A DNA stretch of 34,505 nucleotides from NCBI GenBank assembly GCA_964015995.1, contig CAXHFH010000011.1:1-34505 (forward strand), in the 5' to 3' direction. The notes beneath the pieces were generated by a model. That model saw only the letters and a program-made list of their open reading frames with translations, was not told the DNA's origin and did not search any database. Made by a program: the position numbers and the translations under genes. The stretch is from UBA1672 sp964015995. Lineage in GTDB: Bacteria > Pseudomonadota > Alphaproteobacteria > Micavibrionales > Micavibrionaceae. Positions 25,756-34,478 of the stretch are shown here, one piece after another. Every line of letters begins with the position of its first letter. Positions within the stretch are counted from its first letter, which is position 1.

Positions 25756-27174
25756 ATGTTAAGTAATAGTAAGAATTATTCCCGTAGAGATTTTATAAAA
25801 AACATAGCAACAGGGTCGGCTTTGGCCTGTGTCGTGAGCAGTACGTCACTTCTAGGTGGGTGCTCCTCTGCTATAGACACGAAACAATCTTATTTACATG
25901 GTGCGATAGAGCCTAAAAATATTTCCACAGTTTATCTTTGGACAGATATAATTCTGCAGGCGGTACGAAATAAATCCGTAACGCCGCCATTCGCCACGCA
26001 CGCATTTGCCATGGGGCATCTGGCTGGATTCTTGGCCGTTAACGGTATTCAAAATGAATATAACACCCCCCATGGCCTGGACAGCGCTCCCCAAAATGCT
26101 GATCCTGATATTGCCTATGGCGTAGCAGTATCTTACGCGATTAGCGATGCGTTCGGTGCGTTATTTACATTTGATCGCAAACGTTTCCTTGATCAATTTC
26201 CGAACAGCGAAGCCAAAAGCGAAGGCATAAAATGGGGGAAATATGTTGCCCGCCACGTCATCAAAACACGTACGAATGATGGATCAGAGCCCAATAAATC
26301 CAACTTCTATTTAGACCGTTACCCACGCCGCGAAGGCGCTTTGAACTGGTCACCGACAGGCCCGTTTTATCAGGCTGAGCTGGGGCCCGCTTTTGTGACA
26401 TTTGAACGCGGCCTCTACCCTGGTTGGGGTGCCATTAAACCTTGGGTAATGAAGAACACAAAAGACTTCAGAGCTAAAGAATTTATTGACCCGCGCAGCG
26501 ATGAATTCACTCGCCAATATCTGGAAGTGAAGGAACTCGGCGCGTATAACAGCGCAACCCGAACAGAAGACCAAAAACAAATTGCATTCTTCTGGGAGGA
26601 TGGACCACGCGGCGTTACCCCACCTGGACACTGGCAATTAATCGCCATGAGCCTTACCCAGAACATGAATTTATCCTTACTTGAACAGGCACGTATCTTC
26701 GCCCTACTCAGTTTAGGACAAGCAGATTCAGCCATTACCACGTGGGATAGTAAATACGCACATGATGTTGTACGCCCTGAAACATTCATCAGATTCAGAA
26801 GCGGAAAAGTAGATAATGAAACATTAGCCAATGCAGGCGATCCGAATTGGAAGAGTTTAATTCCTACGCCGAATTTTCCGACCTATACATCCGGTCATTC
26901 ATGTTTCAGCGGTGTATCCGCACGAATTATTGCCCGCTGTATCGGGACGGACAAAGTCTCATTCTCTAGCAAATCACCGGACACTGTGAACTGGCTATCG
27001 CACGTAAGTGATGTCACCAGATCATGGACAAGCTTGTGGCAAGCCGCAGAAGAAAACGGTGCGAGCCGCATTTACGGCGGTGTTCACTGGGACGAAGACA
27101 ACGTTGAAGGGCTTCGCATAGGTAAAGAGCTTGGCGATTATGTTTATAAAAACGCATTCAAGAAAAAAGCATAA
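25756..27174 (+). CDS. Tat-exported lipoprotein, vanadium haloperoxidase/PAP2-like phosphatase
   Basis: A 472-residue protein. The N-terminus has the twin-arginine motif SRRDFIK (9-15), a hydrophobic stretch, and a lipobox ending in Cys36 (LLGGC), so it is a Tat-exported lipoprotein. The C-terminal half has the vanadate/phosphate pocket of the vanadium haloperoxidase and acid phosphatase superfamily: Lys333 and Arg340 in KYAHDVVRP, Ser379-Gly-His381 in PTYTSGHS, and Arg438 with His444 in SRIYGGVHWDED. Members are either haloperoxidases or phosphatases; sequence alone does not decide which. Tat export would fit a cofactor- or metal-bearing enzyme folded in the cytoplasm. GAGG lies just before the ATG. 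A porin gene begins ten bases after its stop. Confidence 0.9.
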   Translation: MLSNSKNYSRRDFIKNIATGSALACVVSSTSLLGGCSSAIDTKQSYLHGAIEPKNISTVYLWTDIILQAVRNKSVTPPFATHAFAMGHLAGFLAVNGIQNEYNTPHGLDSAPQNADPDIAYGVAVSYAISDAFGALFTFDRKRFLDQFPNSEAKSEGIKWGKYVARHVIKTRTNDGSEPNKSNFYLDRYPRREGALNWSPTGPFYQAELGPAFVTFERGLYPGWGAIKPWVMKNTKDFRAKEFIDPRSDEFTRQYLEVKELGAYNSATRTEDQKQIAFFWEDGPRGVTPPGHWQLIAMSLTQNMNLSLLEQARIFALLSLGQADSAITTWDSKYAHDVVRPETFIRFRSGKVDNETLANAGDPNWKSLIPTPNFPTYTSGHSCFSGVSARIIARCIGTDKVSFSSKSPDTVNWLSHVSDVTRSWTSLWQAAEENGASRIYGGVHWDEDNVEGLRIGKELGDYVYKNAFKKKA

Positions 27175-27184
27175 AGGGGCGGAC

Positions 27185-28204
27185 ATGAAAAAATTTACTC
27201 TCATTTTAAGTGCCGGCACATGCCTTATAGCACCAGCCACAGCACAGGCAGACAACCCAAAATTCGGCATTAATTATGACGGAATTTCCTTTTTGGAAGA
27301 GCCATTGGCACGAGAACTTGGTCCCGTGACAGTAAGTACACGCGCCTTGATTGACCAATCGATTGAATATGACACCACCGATGAAAAAGACACATACAAC
27401 ACGCGCGTTAATGCCGATATCAGGCTTGAAACACAACTGCCGAACACATGGCAGATTGGCGCACAATATTTCATAGATTTCAATCGGTTAAACGGAAGTG
27501 ATCGAGAGAAATATGAAGATGATATCGTCTTTTTCCTATCTGACGAGCTCGGCACAGTTGCGGTCGGTAATGTCACCAATGCGGTTTTTGAAAACACCAG
27601 AAGAATGCGTGCGGTCGGCCATGGAAACCTTACAAACAACGCGTTTTTAGGCAATCTTGACGCAACAGGCGGGTTTTACTCCGTACGATTCAATTCTTAT
27701 GTGTTCTCACTCACTGGTGATCAGGAAGGCCGCGCAGAAGGCGCCCTATCCTATGAACGCAATGTCGGGAAGTATAATATCCTACTCAGCACGCGCGTAC
27801 GCAAAGGTGAAGTTTCTGAGAATGGTGACATCGAAAATGTTGGCAGCAATGTCGTAACATCCGACACAGGCGATACTTACGGCGCTGCGGCAGTCGGAAG
27901 TTTCAGATACAGCTCTTTCATGTTTGATGGTGAAGTTGGCTATGAAACCATTGATACCGATCAAGGCAGCGATAAAAACGACCACCCTTTTGCCTCTGTT
28001 GGCGTCAGCTATAAGGTACGCGCCCTAAGCGTTTCTGCTGAGGGTGGTATCAGCCAATATGATGACCAGGACTTACGATCGGTTGCACTTGGCGGTCGTT
28101 ATGACATCGCCCGCGGTCTGTCATTCAATATGGGTGTGAATTACACGTTCGTTGAAGATAATGACAAGACCAAGGCCATTGGTTCATTCCGTTACGAGTT
28201 TTAG
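27185..28204 (+). CDS. outer-membrane porin
   Basis: A 339-residue protein with a clear signal peptide (MKKFTLILSAGTCLIAPATAQA, cleavage after residue 22) and alternating strand pattern, ending in the outer-membrane signature with C-terminal phenylalanine (GSFRYEF). Residues such as GGFYSVRFNSYVFSL and FRYSSFMFDGEVGYET are typical of 16-stranded porins of the Gram-negative porin family. The frame extends back to 27131, but the ATG at 27185 has GGGGCGG upstream and starts the signal peptide. It follows the Tat lipoprotein by ten bases, so both are likely cotranscribed, perhaps for uptake of the product released by the enzyme. It ends three bases from the convergent purU stop. Confidence 0.88.
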   Translation: MKKFTLILSAGTCLIAPATAQADNPKFGINYDGISFLEEPLARELGPVTVSTRALIDQSIEYDTTDEKDTYNTRVNADIRLETQLPNTWQIGAQYFIDFNRLNGSDREKYEDDIVFFLSDELGTVAVGNVTNAVFENTRRMRAVGHGNLTNNAFLGNLDATGGFYSVRFNSYVFSLTGDQEGRAEGALSYERNVGKYNILLSTRVRKGEVSENGDIENVGSNVVTSDTGDTYGAAAVGSFRYSSFMFDGEVGYETIDTDQGSDKNDHPFASVGVSYKVRALSVSAEGGISQYDDQDLRSVALGGRYDIARGLSFNMGVNYTFVEDNDKTKAIGSFRYEF

Positions 28205-28207
28205 AAA

Positions 28208-29050
28208 CTACAAAATAATCGTTCTTTGACCATGAAGGAAAATACGCCTCTCAGTGTATAGCTCGATGGCGCGCGCAAGCACTTTAGACTCTGTATCACG
28301 ACCGAGAACTTGAAGCTTTCTTGGATCATGGCGGTGATCTATCCGTACGACATCCTGCTCAATAATCGGCCCCTCATCCAGATCGGCGGTGGCAAAATGT
28401 GCTGTCGCCCCAATGATCTTCACCCCGCGCTCATAGGCCTGATGATAAGGTTTAGCCCCTTTAAATCCGGGTAAAAAAGAATGATGAATATTGATAATCC
28501 GTCCTGCATACTTTTTACACATATCGTCTGATAGTATCTGCATATAGCGTGCAAGCACGATAAGCTCTGCCCCTGTTTCTTCAATGATTTTTTCAAACTG
28601 CCTTTCGGCCTCCGATTTATTATCCGGTAAGACCGGCACATGATAATAACGCAACCCCCTATCCTCTACTAACGGGCGATTGGTTTCGTGATTAGATACA
28701 ACACCCGCAATTTCAATATTCAAATGATTGGTACGCCAGCGGTATAAAATATCGTTCAAACAATGATCAGCTTTTGATACGAAAATCAGTGCCTTAACGG
28801 CAGCGTCTTGTTTTGAGACTTGCCAGTCCATTGAAAATTCTTTAGCAATTTTCTGAAAGGCCTCTTTAAACGCCTTCTCTGCGCCCTCGGACAATGCAGA
28901 AAACACAACGCGCATAAAAAATTGACTGGAAAGCGGATCGTTAAATTGCGATGACTCTTCAATATTGCAATTCGCATTACTTAAGGTCATAGCCACAGCA
29001 GCCACTATTCCGTGGCGGTCATCACAATTCAGGCGAAGTATATAAAGCAT
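28208..29050 (-). CDS. purU: formyltetrahydrofolate deformylase
   Basis: A 280-residue cytoplasmic enzyme that hydrolyses 10-formyl-THF to THF and formate, supplying formate and balancing one-carbon units. The N-terminal ACT domain (1-80: LRLNCDDRHGIVAAVAMTLSN) is followed by a formyltransferase domain with catalytic Asn187-x-His189 in INIHHSFLP and Asp225 in LDEGPIIEQ. The frame extends to a TTG at 29080, but PurU family proteins begin directly with the ACT strand, so the ATG at 29050 is preferred; no strong ribosome site is seen for either. It lies convergent to the porin gene. Confidence 0.95.
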   Translation of the reverse strand: MLYILRLNCDDRHGIVAAVAMTLSNANCNIEESSQFNDPLSSQFFMRVVFSALSEGAEKAFKEAFQKIAKEFSMDWQVSKQDAAVKALIFVSKADHCLNDILYRWRTNHLNIEIAGVVSNHETNRPLVEDRGLRYYHVPVLPDNKSEAERQFEKIIEETGAELIVLARYMQILSDDMCKKYAGRIINIHHSFLPGFKGAKPYHQAYERGVKIIGATAHFATADLDEGPIIEQDVVRIDHRHDPRKLQVLGRDTESKVLARAIELYTERRIFLHGQRTIIL

Positions 29051-29125
29051 ATCTGTTTTTTCGGCGTTAAGTGAAATCAATTAAACTAAGGAACAGTCTA
29101 ACGCCTGAAAAGTTATAGTCTAGCT

Positions 29126-29704
29126 TCAAGTGCCATGAATCATCGTGAGATCAAACACATGCAAGAAATCCCACATTGTTTCATCCACCGCCAGACCTAC
29201 AATCGCGACAAACCCACCCATTTCCCATGGAATACGGAATGTATGGGTGATGATAAAGGCCAAATAAACATATCCTAATAATGTCATGAACACGGCATAG
29301 ACCTCAACATCCATTACATCGCCACCAGTAAAGATATAAAATAAGATCGGCGAGACAAAAATAATATCGAACAAACTGATCCAATTTGTGATGACTAAAA
29401 AACGCCAAAAATGTTCCTGACGTTCTAATTGCTTACTTAAGAAATAAACAATCGTAAGGTATATCCCTGCCCCGATGAGAATACGAAAAAAATGTACTGA
29501 TATGATGAATGGTATTGTGTGCCCTTCTTTGGTTGTCATCACCAGAGCGACAAAAGCAAGCGGGGACAGCATAAGCGGGATTAGAAAAGATTTTATGGCG
29601 TCTTTGCGCGATGTCGACTGAAAGCGCTCAATACCTTTGCGCATGAAGATTATAACCTCTAAGCACCCTGCTAAATTTTGTTTTATTTCCTGCTTAGTAA
29701 ACAT
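29126..29704 (-). CDS. multi-pass membrane protein, YIP1-like
   Basis: A 192-residue protein with a short soluble N-terminus (KGIERFQSTSRKDAIKSFLIPL) and about five membrane helices (around 40-58, 66-88, 101-125, 133-155, 163-180). Size, the N-terminal RKDAIKSF motif and helix layout resemble the bacterial YIP1-family membrane proteins, whose function is unknown. AGAGGTG lies before the ATG. It follows the response regulator gene by 98 bases on the same strand and could be part of or a target of that operon. Confidence 0.65.
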   Translation of the reverse strand: MFTKQEIKQNLAGCLEVIIFMRKGIERFQSTSRKDAIKSFLIPLMLSPLAFVALVMTTKEGHTIPFIISVHFFRILIGAGIYLTIVYFLSKQLERQEHFWRFLVITNWISLFDIIFVSPILFYIFTGGDVMDVEVYAVFMTLLGYVYLAFIITHTFRIPWEMGGFVAIVGLAVDETMWDFLHVFDLTMIHGT

Positions 29705-29802
29705 AAGGCACCTCTTTGTTTTCTACACCCAAGTGATACTTTATTAAACCATGAGCACACGCGCCAAATGTCAAAAATTTGTAAAATCGTTGTAAAAAAG
29801 CC

Positions 29803-30501
29803 TTAATCTTCACACGAAAATTTATAGCCCGCGCCATGCACAGTGGAAATGATCGCCGGATTTTTGGGATCTTTTTCAATGCGTTTTCTAAGGTTCGCAA
29901 TATGCTGATCTACAGTGCGGCTTTCGGGCATGATATGCTCTCCCCAGCAATGATCAAGCAAGGTATCGCGATCAATGACCTCGTTCTTACGATCAAATAA
30001 CAGTTGCAGGATTTTAACTTCACGCAGGCTAAGCTCTATGTCACTTTCACCGTCTTCATGACATGCCTTGAGACGTTGCGGGTATATACTCAAACCCGCC
30101 ATAACAAAGAAATCATCAACCTCACTGGCGTTACTGACCTGCATATAACGACGGGTTACGGCGCGAATGCGCGCGACAACCTCACGCACACCAAAAGGCT
30201 TGTTGATGTAATCATCTGCGCCAAGCTCTAACCCTATTACGCGGTCAATCTCCTCATCTTTAGCACTCAGAAACATAATAGGGATGTTACCGTTGGTTTG
30301 CCTAATTGTACGGCAAACGTCATACCCGTTGATTTTGGGCATCATGATATCAAGGCAGATGAAATCAGGATTTTCAGATTCATAGAGATCGAGCGCAACC
30401 TGTCCGTTATCAGCCTTAACCGTTTCGAATCCTTCATGCTCGAATATCTCGCATAATGCACTCAAGATATTTTTATCATCTTCCGCCACTAATATTTTCA
30501 A
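29803..30501 (-). CDS. OmpR/PhoB-family response regulator
   Basis: A 232-residue two-domain regulator. Receiver: acidic pair at 8-9, phosphoacceptor Asp51 in ICLDIMMP, Ser79 and Lys101 in INKPFG. Output: winged helix with LSLREVKILQLLFDRKNEVIDRDTLLDHCWG and SRTVDQHIANLRKRIE, ending in VHGAGYKF. It starts within the stop of the kinase gene (ATGA overlap of four bases), so both are translated together. The regulated genes cannot be read from this sequence. Confidence 0.95.
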   Translation of the reverse strand: MKILVAEDDKNILSALCEIFEHEGFETVKADNGQVALDLYESENPDFICLDIMMPKINGYDVCRTIRQTNGNIPIMFLSAKDEEIDRVIGLELGADDYINKPFGVREVVARIRAVTRRYMQVSNASEVDDFFVMAGLSIYPQRLKACHEDGESDIELSLREVKILQLLFDRKNEVIDRDTLLDHCWGEHIMPESRTVDQHIANLRKRIEKDPKNPAIISTVHGAGYKFSCED

Positions 30502-31358
30502 AATATCACCTCAAAACATGTTCCGTGATTAGTATCTTTTAACTGCAATGTACCGCCATGAGCATCCATCAGATTAACAGATAAAGTTAAACCAATTCCT
30601 ATCCCCGACACACCCTCGCTCAAACGGTCATCGCCGCGTGAAAAAGGTTGAAAAATTATTTCTTTCATATCATCGGGTATGCCCGGCCCGTCATCTTGCA
30701 CCGTTATGACAATTTGCCCTTTATCTTGATACGCGGAAATTTTCAGGAACTTTCCATCAGGAGCGTATTTTTCAACGTTACTAATCAGGTTCACGAGCAC
30801 CTGCTCCAGTACCGCGCGATCAGCGTTCGCCATTCCTGCATTACACTCCAGCTGTATCTCTGTGCCGTTTTGGTCAAACAAGGGCCTGAAACTATCCGCA
30901 ACGCCTGTGACAATCGCATCGATGTCTTCTTCTTTTTTACTTAAGGACAGACGCTCCCCATGCGTGAACATCAGAATATTATGCACCAACCGATTAAGCC
31001 GCGCGCTTTCCTGTTCCAAAATTGCCACCTTCTTAAGCGCATTTGACTGATCTGATACATCCTCTTTCAATAAATCAATATAGAGCTGTAGATTGGTAAG
31101 TGGCGTTTTAAGTTCATGCGATACCTGATTGATAAAAGATACTTTTTGCGCGGCGGAACCAAGAGCGCGCAAATGCGCAATAAGAAAAAATCCGCCGACG
31201 CACAAAAAATAAACCGTCATGATTTTGATCAATGCGAGATATTTGATCTGTAGCGGTGAAGGCGTTTCGGAATGAATAAATGCGTGCCCGATACCGTTAA
31301 TTGCAGCAATCGGAATAATGATGATGAACACCAATATAAAAATGAGTTGTTTATTCAT
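30498..31358 (-). CDS. short membrane histidine kinase, partner of the OmpR-type regulator
   Basis: A 286-residue kinase. Two membrane helices (about 4-24 and 41-62) enclose only some 16 periplasmic residues, so there is no folded external sensor. There is no HAMP or PAS domain; the dimerisation helix with His81 in VSHELKTPL follows almost directly. ATP-binding boxes: N box NLISNVEKYAPDG, G1 DDGPGIP, F FQPFSRGDD, G2 GIGIGLTL. It is cotranscribed with the regulator. Such intramembrane-sensing kinases respond to envelope or lipid state or to a membrane partner. Confidence 0.93.
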   Translation of the reverse strand: MNKQLIFILVFIIIIPIAAINGIGHAFIHSETPSPLQIKYLALIKIMTVYFLCVGGFFLIAHLRALGSAAQKVSFINQVSHELKTPLTNLQLYIDLLKEDVSDQSNALKKVAILEQESARLNRLVHNILMFTHGERLSLSKKEEDIDAIVTGVADSFRPLFDQNGTEIQLECNAGMANADRAVLEQVLVNLISNVEKYAPDGKFLKISAYQDKGQIVITVQDDGPGIPDDMKEIIFQPFSRGDDRLSEGVSGIGIGLTLSVNLMDAHGGTLQLKDTNHGTCFEVIF

Positions 31359-31441
31359 GCAAGGAACCTAAGTAAGGCATAGCCATATATATCGATACCA
31401 TTTTTACACACTATCTTCCACAAGACCTTTAATGATTAACC

Positions 31442-32995
31442 CTATCCACATTTTGGAACTACAGCAGCACTCTGAATATCGACATCCTCTTTATTGAAAA
31501 CAATATCCCGATCTGACGGAATATTCATCTCCCTCAAGATTTTACCATAAGTCGGTGGAATGTATTTAGGTGAGCGCACATATTGACGCCAAGACCGAAG
31601 CCGCTTCGTCACCGGCATAATCCAATCATGCGCCCCCCATATTGGCTGTTTTGAGGCAAGATCAACTGTTGGGTCTGCCCAAATTTCCGGTTCTCGATAA
31701 TTCACACTCATTTTTATATAAGCATGAACACTCACGTTTTCGGTTTGGAATTCTCTCTGATACACCCTTTTTAAATATTGCGTATATTGAATGGCCATAT
31801 TGGGCATCGTTGTGATGCGAAAGCATTGACGTTTACTGAGATAATTTTCTGCAGGCACAAAAGCAACCTTATTGATTTCAGGCATATCAACAACGAATGA
31901 AGCAGTATAGACAGCCTTGTCATTTAGCATCATGCGCCATGTAAAATTATCCAAATGCCCCTTCCATGCGGTCTCAAGGTTTGTGTGCCACAATGCCATC
32001 ATGGGAATAAGGATTTGCACGAACAACCATAAAGATATAAAAGACATCATTACAATACGATACGACTTTGAATATTTTATGTTACCGCCGATATAAAGCT
32101 TCTGCCCCCTTGAACGCCGCACCTTATTTATTATTCTACGCGGCCAATCAGGATCAAAGAACAGTAAGGTCGCCGCTATGGTCATGTATGGAAATATACC
32201 AATGTGAAACAGCTGAGCATTCGCAACGTGAAAACACGCATATAGCGCAAACACCCAAGGGCGCGTAGCACGCTTCAATAACAAAGGCGCACCAATAATA
32301 TGCAGAGCAATGACGCCATAAGCCCCAAGAGCAATCGGCGCATCAAAAAAGAACAGCCAACCAACGTAAGGGATATCAAGCAAATCTGGCCTGATCCACG
32401 TACCCAGCGGTTGTAGCTGTAGCCAATCAGGGTTAATTTTAACAAGGCCAGCAAAAATCAGAATAATTTCCGTTTGTAATTTTAAGGCCCAATAACACCA
32501 TCCAGGCACGGTATCATCGCGTGTCTTTTTGTTCTTTCCTATGCGCGTTCGGATATAGGAATCGATTGACCACACTCTATTTGCAGGCATAAGACTCATG
32601 AGGCCCAAATACAACAAAAGCATGTAATAGTGATTCAGATAGTTTTCCGGCGCGATAATAAAGAAATACATCACGATGATCGTCGTGATTGGCATAACCA
32701 AACGATAAAACAAGCCCAAAATAACGCACAGCGCGGCAATCGGCAGGATATAGACAAAAAGCTCGATAAGAACAGGATTGGACTGAACCCATTCAAAGCC
32801 ATGAAAGCTAGCCTTAAAATCAGTAAAACTATATTGGGCGCCGCGCTTGATATAGGGAAAGCCGTGCAAAAAATCACGCATCAGTAAGACGCCAAGAACA
32901 ATACGAAATACGGCGAGCGAAGCCCCATCTTGTTTTTCAAACAATGTGCTCGTGATGCACTGCCATCTATCTTTCAATGATATTGTCTCGCCCAT
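31442..32995 (-). CDS. HTTM-domain membrane protein, vitamin K-dependent gamma-carboxylase-like
   Basis: A 517-residue protein. The N-terminal about 300 residues hold several membrane helices and the HTTM signature set: NYLNHYYMLLLYLGLMSLMPANR, YWALKLQTEIILIFAGLVKINPDWL, and ACFHVANAQLFHIGIFPYMT, ending with FFDPDWPRR. A further membrane helix (about 312-332) precedes a roughly 180-residue soluble part that is not recognised but contains conserved-looking tryptophans. HTTM proteins resemble the gamma-glutamyl carboxylase; in bacteria their substrate is usually unknown. The ATG at 32995 has only a weak ribosome site. Confidence 0.85.
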   Translation of the reverse strand: MGETISLKDRWQCITSTLFEKQDGASLAVFRIVLGVLLMRDFLHGFPYIKRGAQYSFTDFKASFHGFEWVQSNPVLIELFVYILPIAALCVILGLFYRLVMPITTIIVMYFFIIAPENYLNHYYMLLLYLGLMSLMPANRVWSIDSYIRTRIGKNKKTRDDTVPGWCYWALKLQTEIILIFAGLVKINPDWLQLQPLGTWIRPDLLDIPYVGWLFFFDAPIALGAYGVIALHIIGAPLLLKRATRPWVFALYACFHVANAQLFHIGIFPYMTIAATLLFFDPDWPRRIINKVRRSRGQKLYIGGNIKYSKSYRIVMMSFISLWLFVQILIPMMALWHTNLETAWKGHLDNFTWRMMLNDKAVYTASFVVDMPEINKVAFVPAENYLSKRQCFRITTMPNMAIQYTQYLKRVYQREFQTENVSVHAYIKMSVNYREPEIWADPTVDLASKQPIWGAHDWIMPVTKRLRSWRQYVRSPKYIPPTYGKILREMNIPSDRDIVFNKEDVDIQSAAVVPKCG

Positions 32996-33056
32996 ATAAA
33001 ATATTTAGGCACTATGGCTGGTGCTGGCAAGACGTTTATTGTTTTCTTCAGGCTTA

Positions 33057-34190
33057 TTAAACGCCGATATCTTCTACGTCATGGTGCTCTACCGCGTGCG
33101 TTTTTGCCCGAAGAAATAGTCCGGGAATAGCCGCACTGGTGGCAACAACAAGCATAATGGTGGCAAACATCTCCTCAGGTATAATACCACTTTCCAGACC
33201 GACACTGGCCGTGATAATGCCAAAACTCAGACGGTAGTTAAACATTATCCCACTGAAAGCCGCACGCGTTGGAATAAATTTACGCGCAGGAAAATAGGTG
33301 CCTAAATATTTCAAAGACGTTGCCGTCAAAAACATTACTACCGCCACCATCATGTATTCTGTTGTCAAACTACTTAAATCAATACGTGTTCCCGAATAAA
33401 GGAAAAAAATTGGCGCAAAAAAGCCAAGAACCATCCCCATAAGCTTGTCTTTAACGGCTTTGTTATCCTCAACAATTCTGGACATAAACACCCCAACGGT
33501 GAACGCCACTAATGCCGGGTGGATGTGCCCTATATGCTCTGCCATTGATCCCATCCCGACAATAACAACCATCAGAAAGCGTAATTCAGGCTCTGCGATA
33601 GAATTAGGATATCTCTCAAAGACCCAAAGGCCAAAACGCGGCAGAGCCAATAGTGAAAACAGCAAGATAATCAAAAAGATAGCTGTCCCCATTTCAACCT
33701 CCCCAAGAAGAATAGCAAGGGCAACCATGCTCAGGATATCGACGACGGAAGCGGCTCCGAACATAACCTGACCATCTTTTGTATTGAGCAAAGCTTGCTC
33801 CTTCAAGAGATGGTAAACCAATGCCAAAGACGTTGTCGAAAGCCCTATCCCGATCAAAGCCGAGGCCATAAAACTAAGTTCCAACCAATAGAAGGTGAAC
33901 ACAAATATGCCTGAAAACGGAAGAATAAAGGAGGATAGACCGATGGTCAGGTTCGGAACCCAATTTTCTTTTAACTCTCTAATTCGCAGTTCAAACCCGG
34001 CGACAAACATCAAGGCCATCATGCCGAAATGCGAAAGAAATTGAAGCCATGACGTTGAGTCGATATCAACAATCAATAGTGCGAGGATCATGCCTGCAAA
34101 TATTTCCAAAACCGCGCTCGATATTTTTAATTCATACGAAATGATAGCAGCCAGAATTAAAGCCAGCGCCACGGCCAAGGAAACTTCCAT
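33057..34190 (-). CDS. CPA2-type cation/proton antiporter
   Basis: A 377-residue membrane protein with about 11-12 helices, of the Na+/H+ exchanger (KefB/GerN-like) family. Seen: ELKISSAVLEIFAGMILALL, LMFVAGFELRIREL, GLSTTSLALVYHLLKE, and FGAASVVDILSMVALAILLGE, where the conserved aspartate (VVDILS) lies in the ion-binding helix. No C-terminal TrkA-N domain is attached, unlike KefB/C. The likely role is pH or sodium/potassium homeostasis. GAGGGTGG lies upstream of the ATG. A long hairpin (34228-34260) is found in its upstream region. Confidence 0.92.
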   Translation of the reverse strand: MEVSLAVALALILAAIISYELKISSAVLEIFAGMILALLIVDIDSTSWLQFLSHFGMMALMFVAGFELRIRELKENWVPNLTIGLSSFILPFSGIFVFTFYWLELSFMASALIGIGLSTTSLALVYHLLKEQALLNTKDGQVMFGAASVVDILSMVALAILLGEVEMGTAIFLIILLFSLLALPRFGLWVFERYPNSIAEPELRFLMVVIVGMGSMAEHIGHIHPALVAFTVGVFMSRIVEDNKAVKDKLMGMVLGFFAPIFFLYSGTRIDLSSLTTEYMMVAVVMFLTATSLKYLGTYFPARKFIPTRAAFSGIMFNYRLSFGIITASVGLESGIIPEEMFATIMLVVATSAAIPGLFLRAKTHAVEHHDVEDIGV

Positions 34191-34227
34191 GAATTAACCA
34201 CCCTCAGGAAATGTTAAGTAAAATTAG

Positions 34228-34260
34228 ACAGTGTAAGGTATTTGATCACCGTTACACTGT
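34228..34260. promoter_or_regulatory. long inverted repeat upstream of the antiporter gene
   Basis: ACAGTGTAA and TTACACTGT are perfect nine-base arms, extended inward by GGT/ACC after one bulged base, around an eight-base loop. It begins 38 bases upstream of the antiporter ATG. It may be an operator, or a leader structure if transcription starts further upstream. The remaining part of the gap up to the tRNA gene shows nothing else clear. Confidence 0.45.
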
Positions 34261-34404
34261 AAAGAAATATTCAGATTTAACGGTATAGTACGCGCAATAT
34301 CGACTGCAATTTTGCATTAGATGACAGGAATATCAAAATTCGTACTTTAAGGACTTGCTTTTTAAACTGGAGTTGGGTAATTTTCCGTTCATCCATTTTG
34401 GTAA

Positions 34405-34478
34405 TGGGGTATGGCCAAGCGGTAAGGCACCGGTTTTTGGTATCGGTATCGCAGGTTCGAATCCAGGTACCCCAGCCA
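34405..34478 (+). tRNA. tRNA-Gln (anticodon UUG), with encoded CCA
   Basis: A 74-base cloverleaf: acceptor TGGGGTA with TACCCCA, D-arm GCC/GGC, anticodon stem CCGGT/ATCGG with one G-U pair, loop TTTTGGT giving anticodon TTG, T-loop TTCGAAT, discriminator G and encoded CCA. The T-stem is irregular: GCAGG faces CCAGG, leaving two mismatches (G-G and A-A). The variable region is four bases, one less than in E. coli tRNA-Gln. The identity is clear, but the T-stem oddity may affect function. Confidence 0.9.

Noticed and set aside
27131..27184. Upstream start for the porin frame
   Set aside because: It overlaps the end of the previous gene and would place 18 extra residues before a perfect signal peptide.
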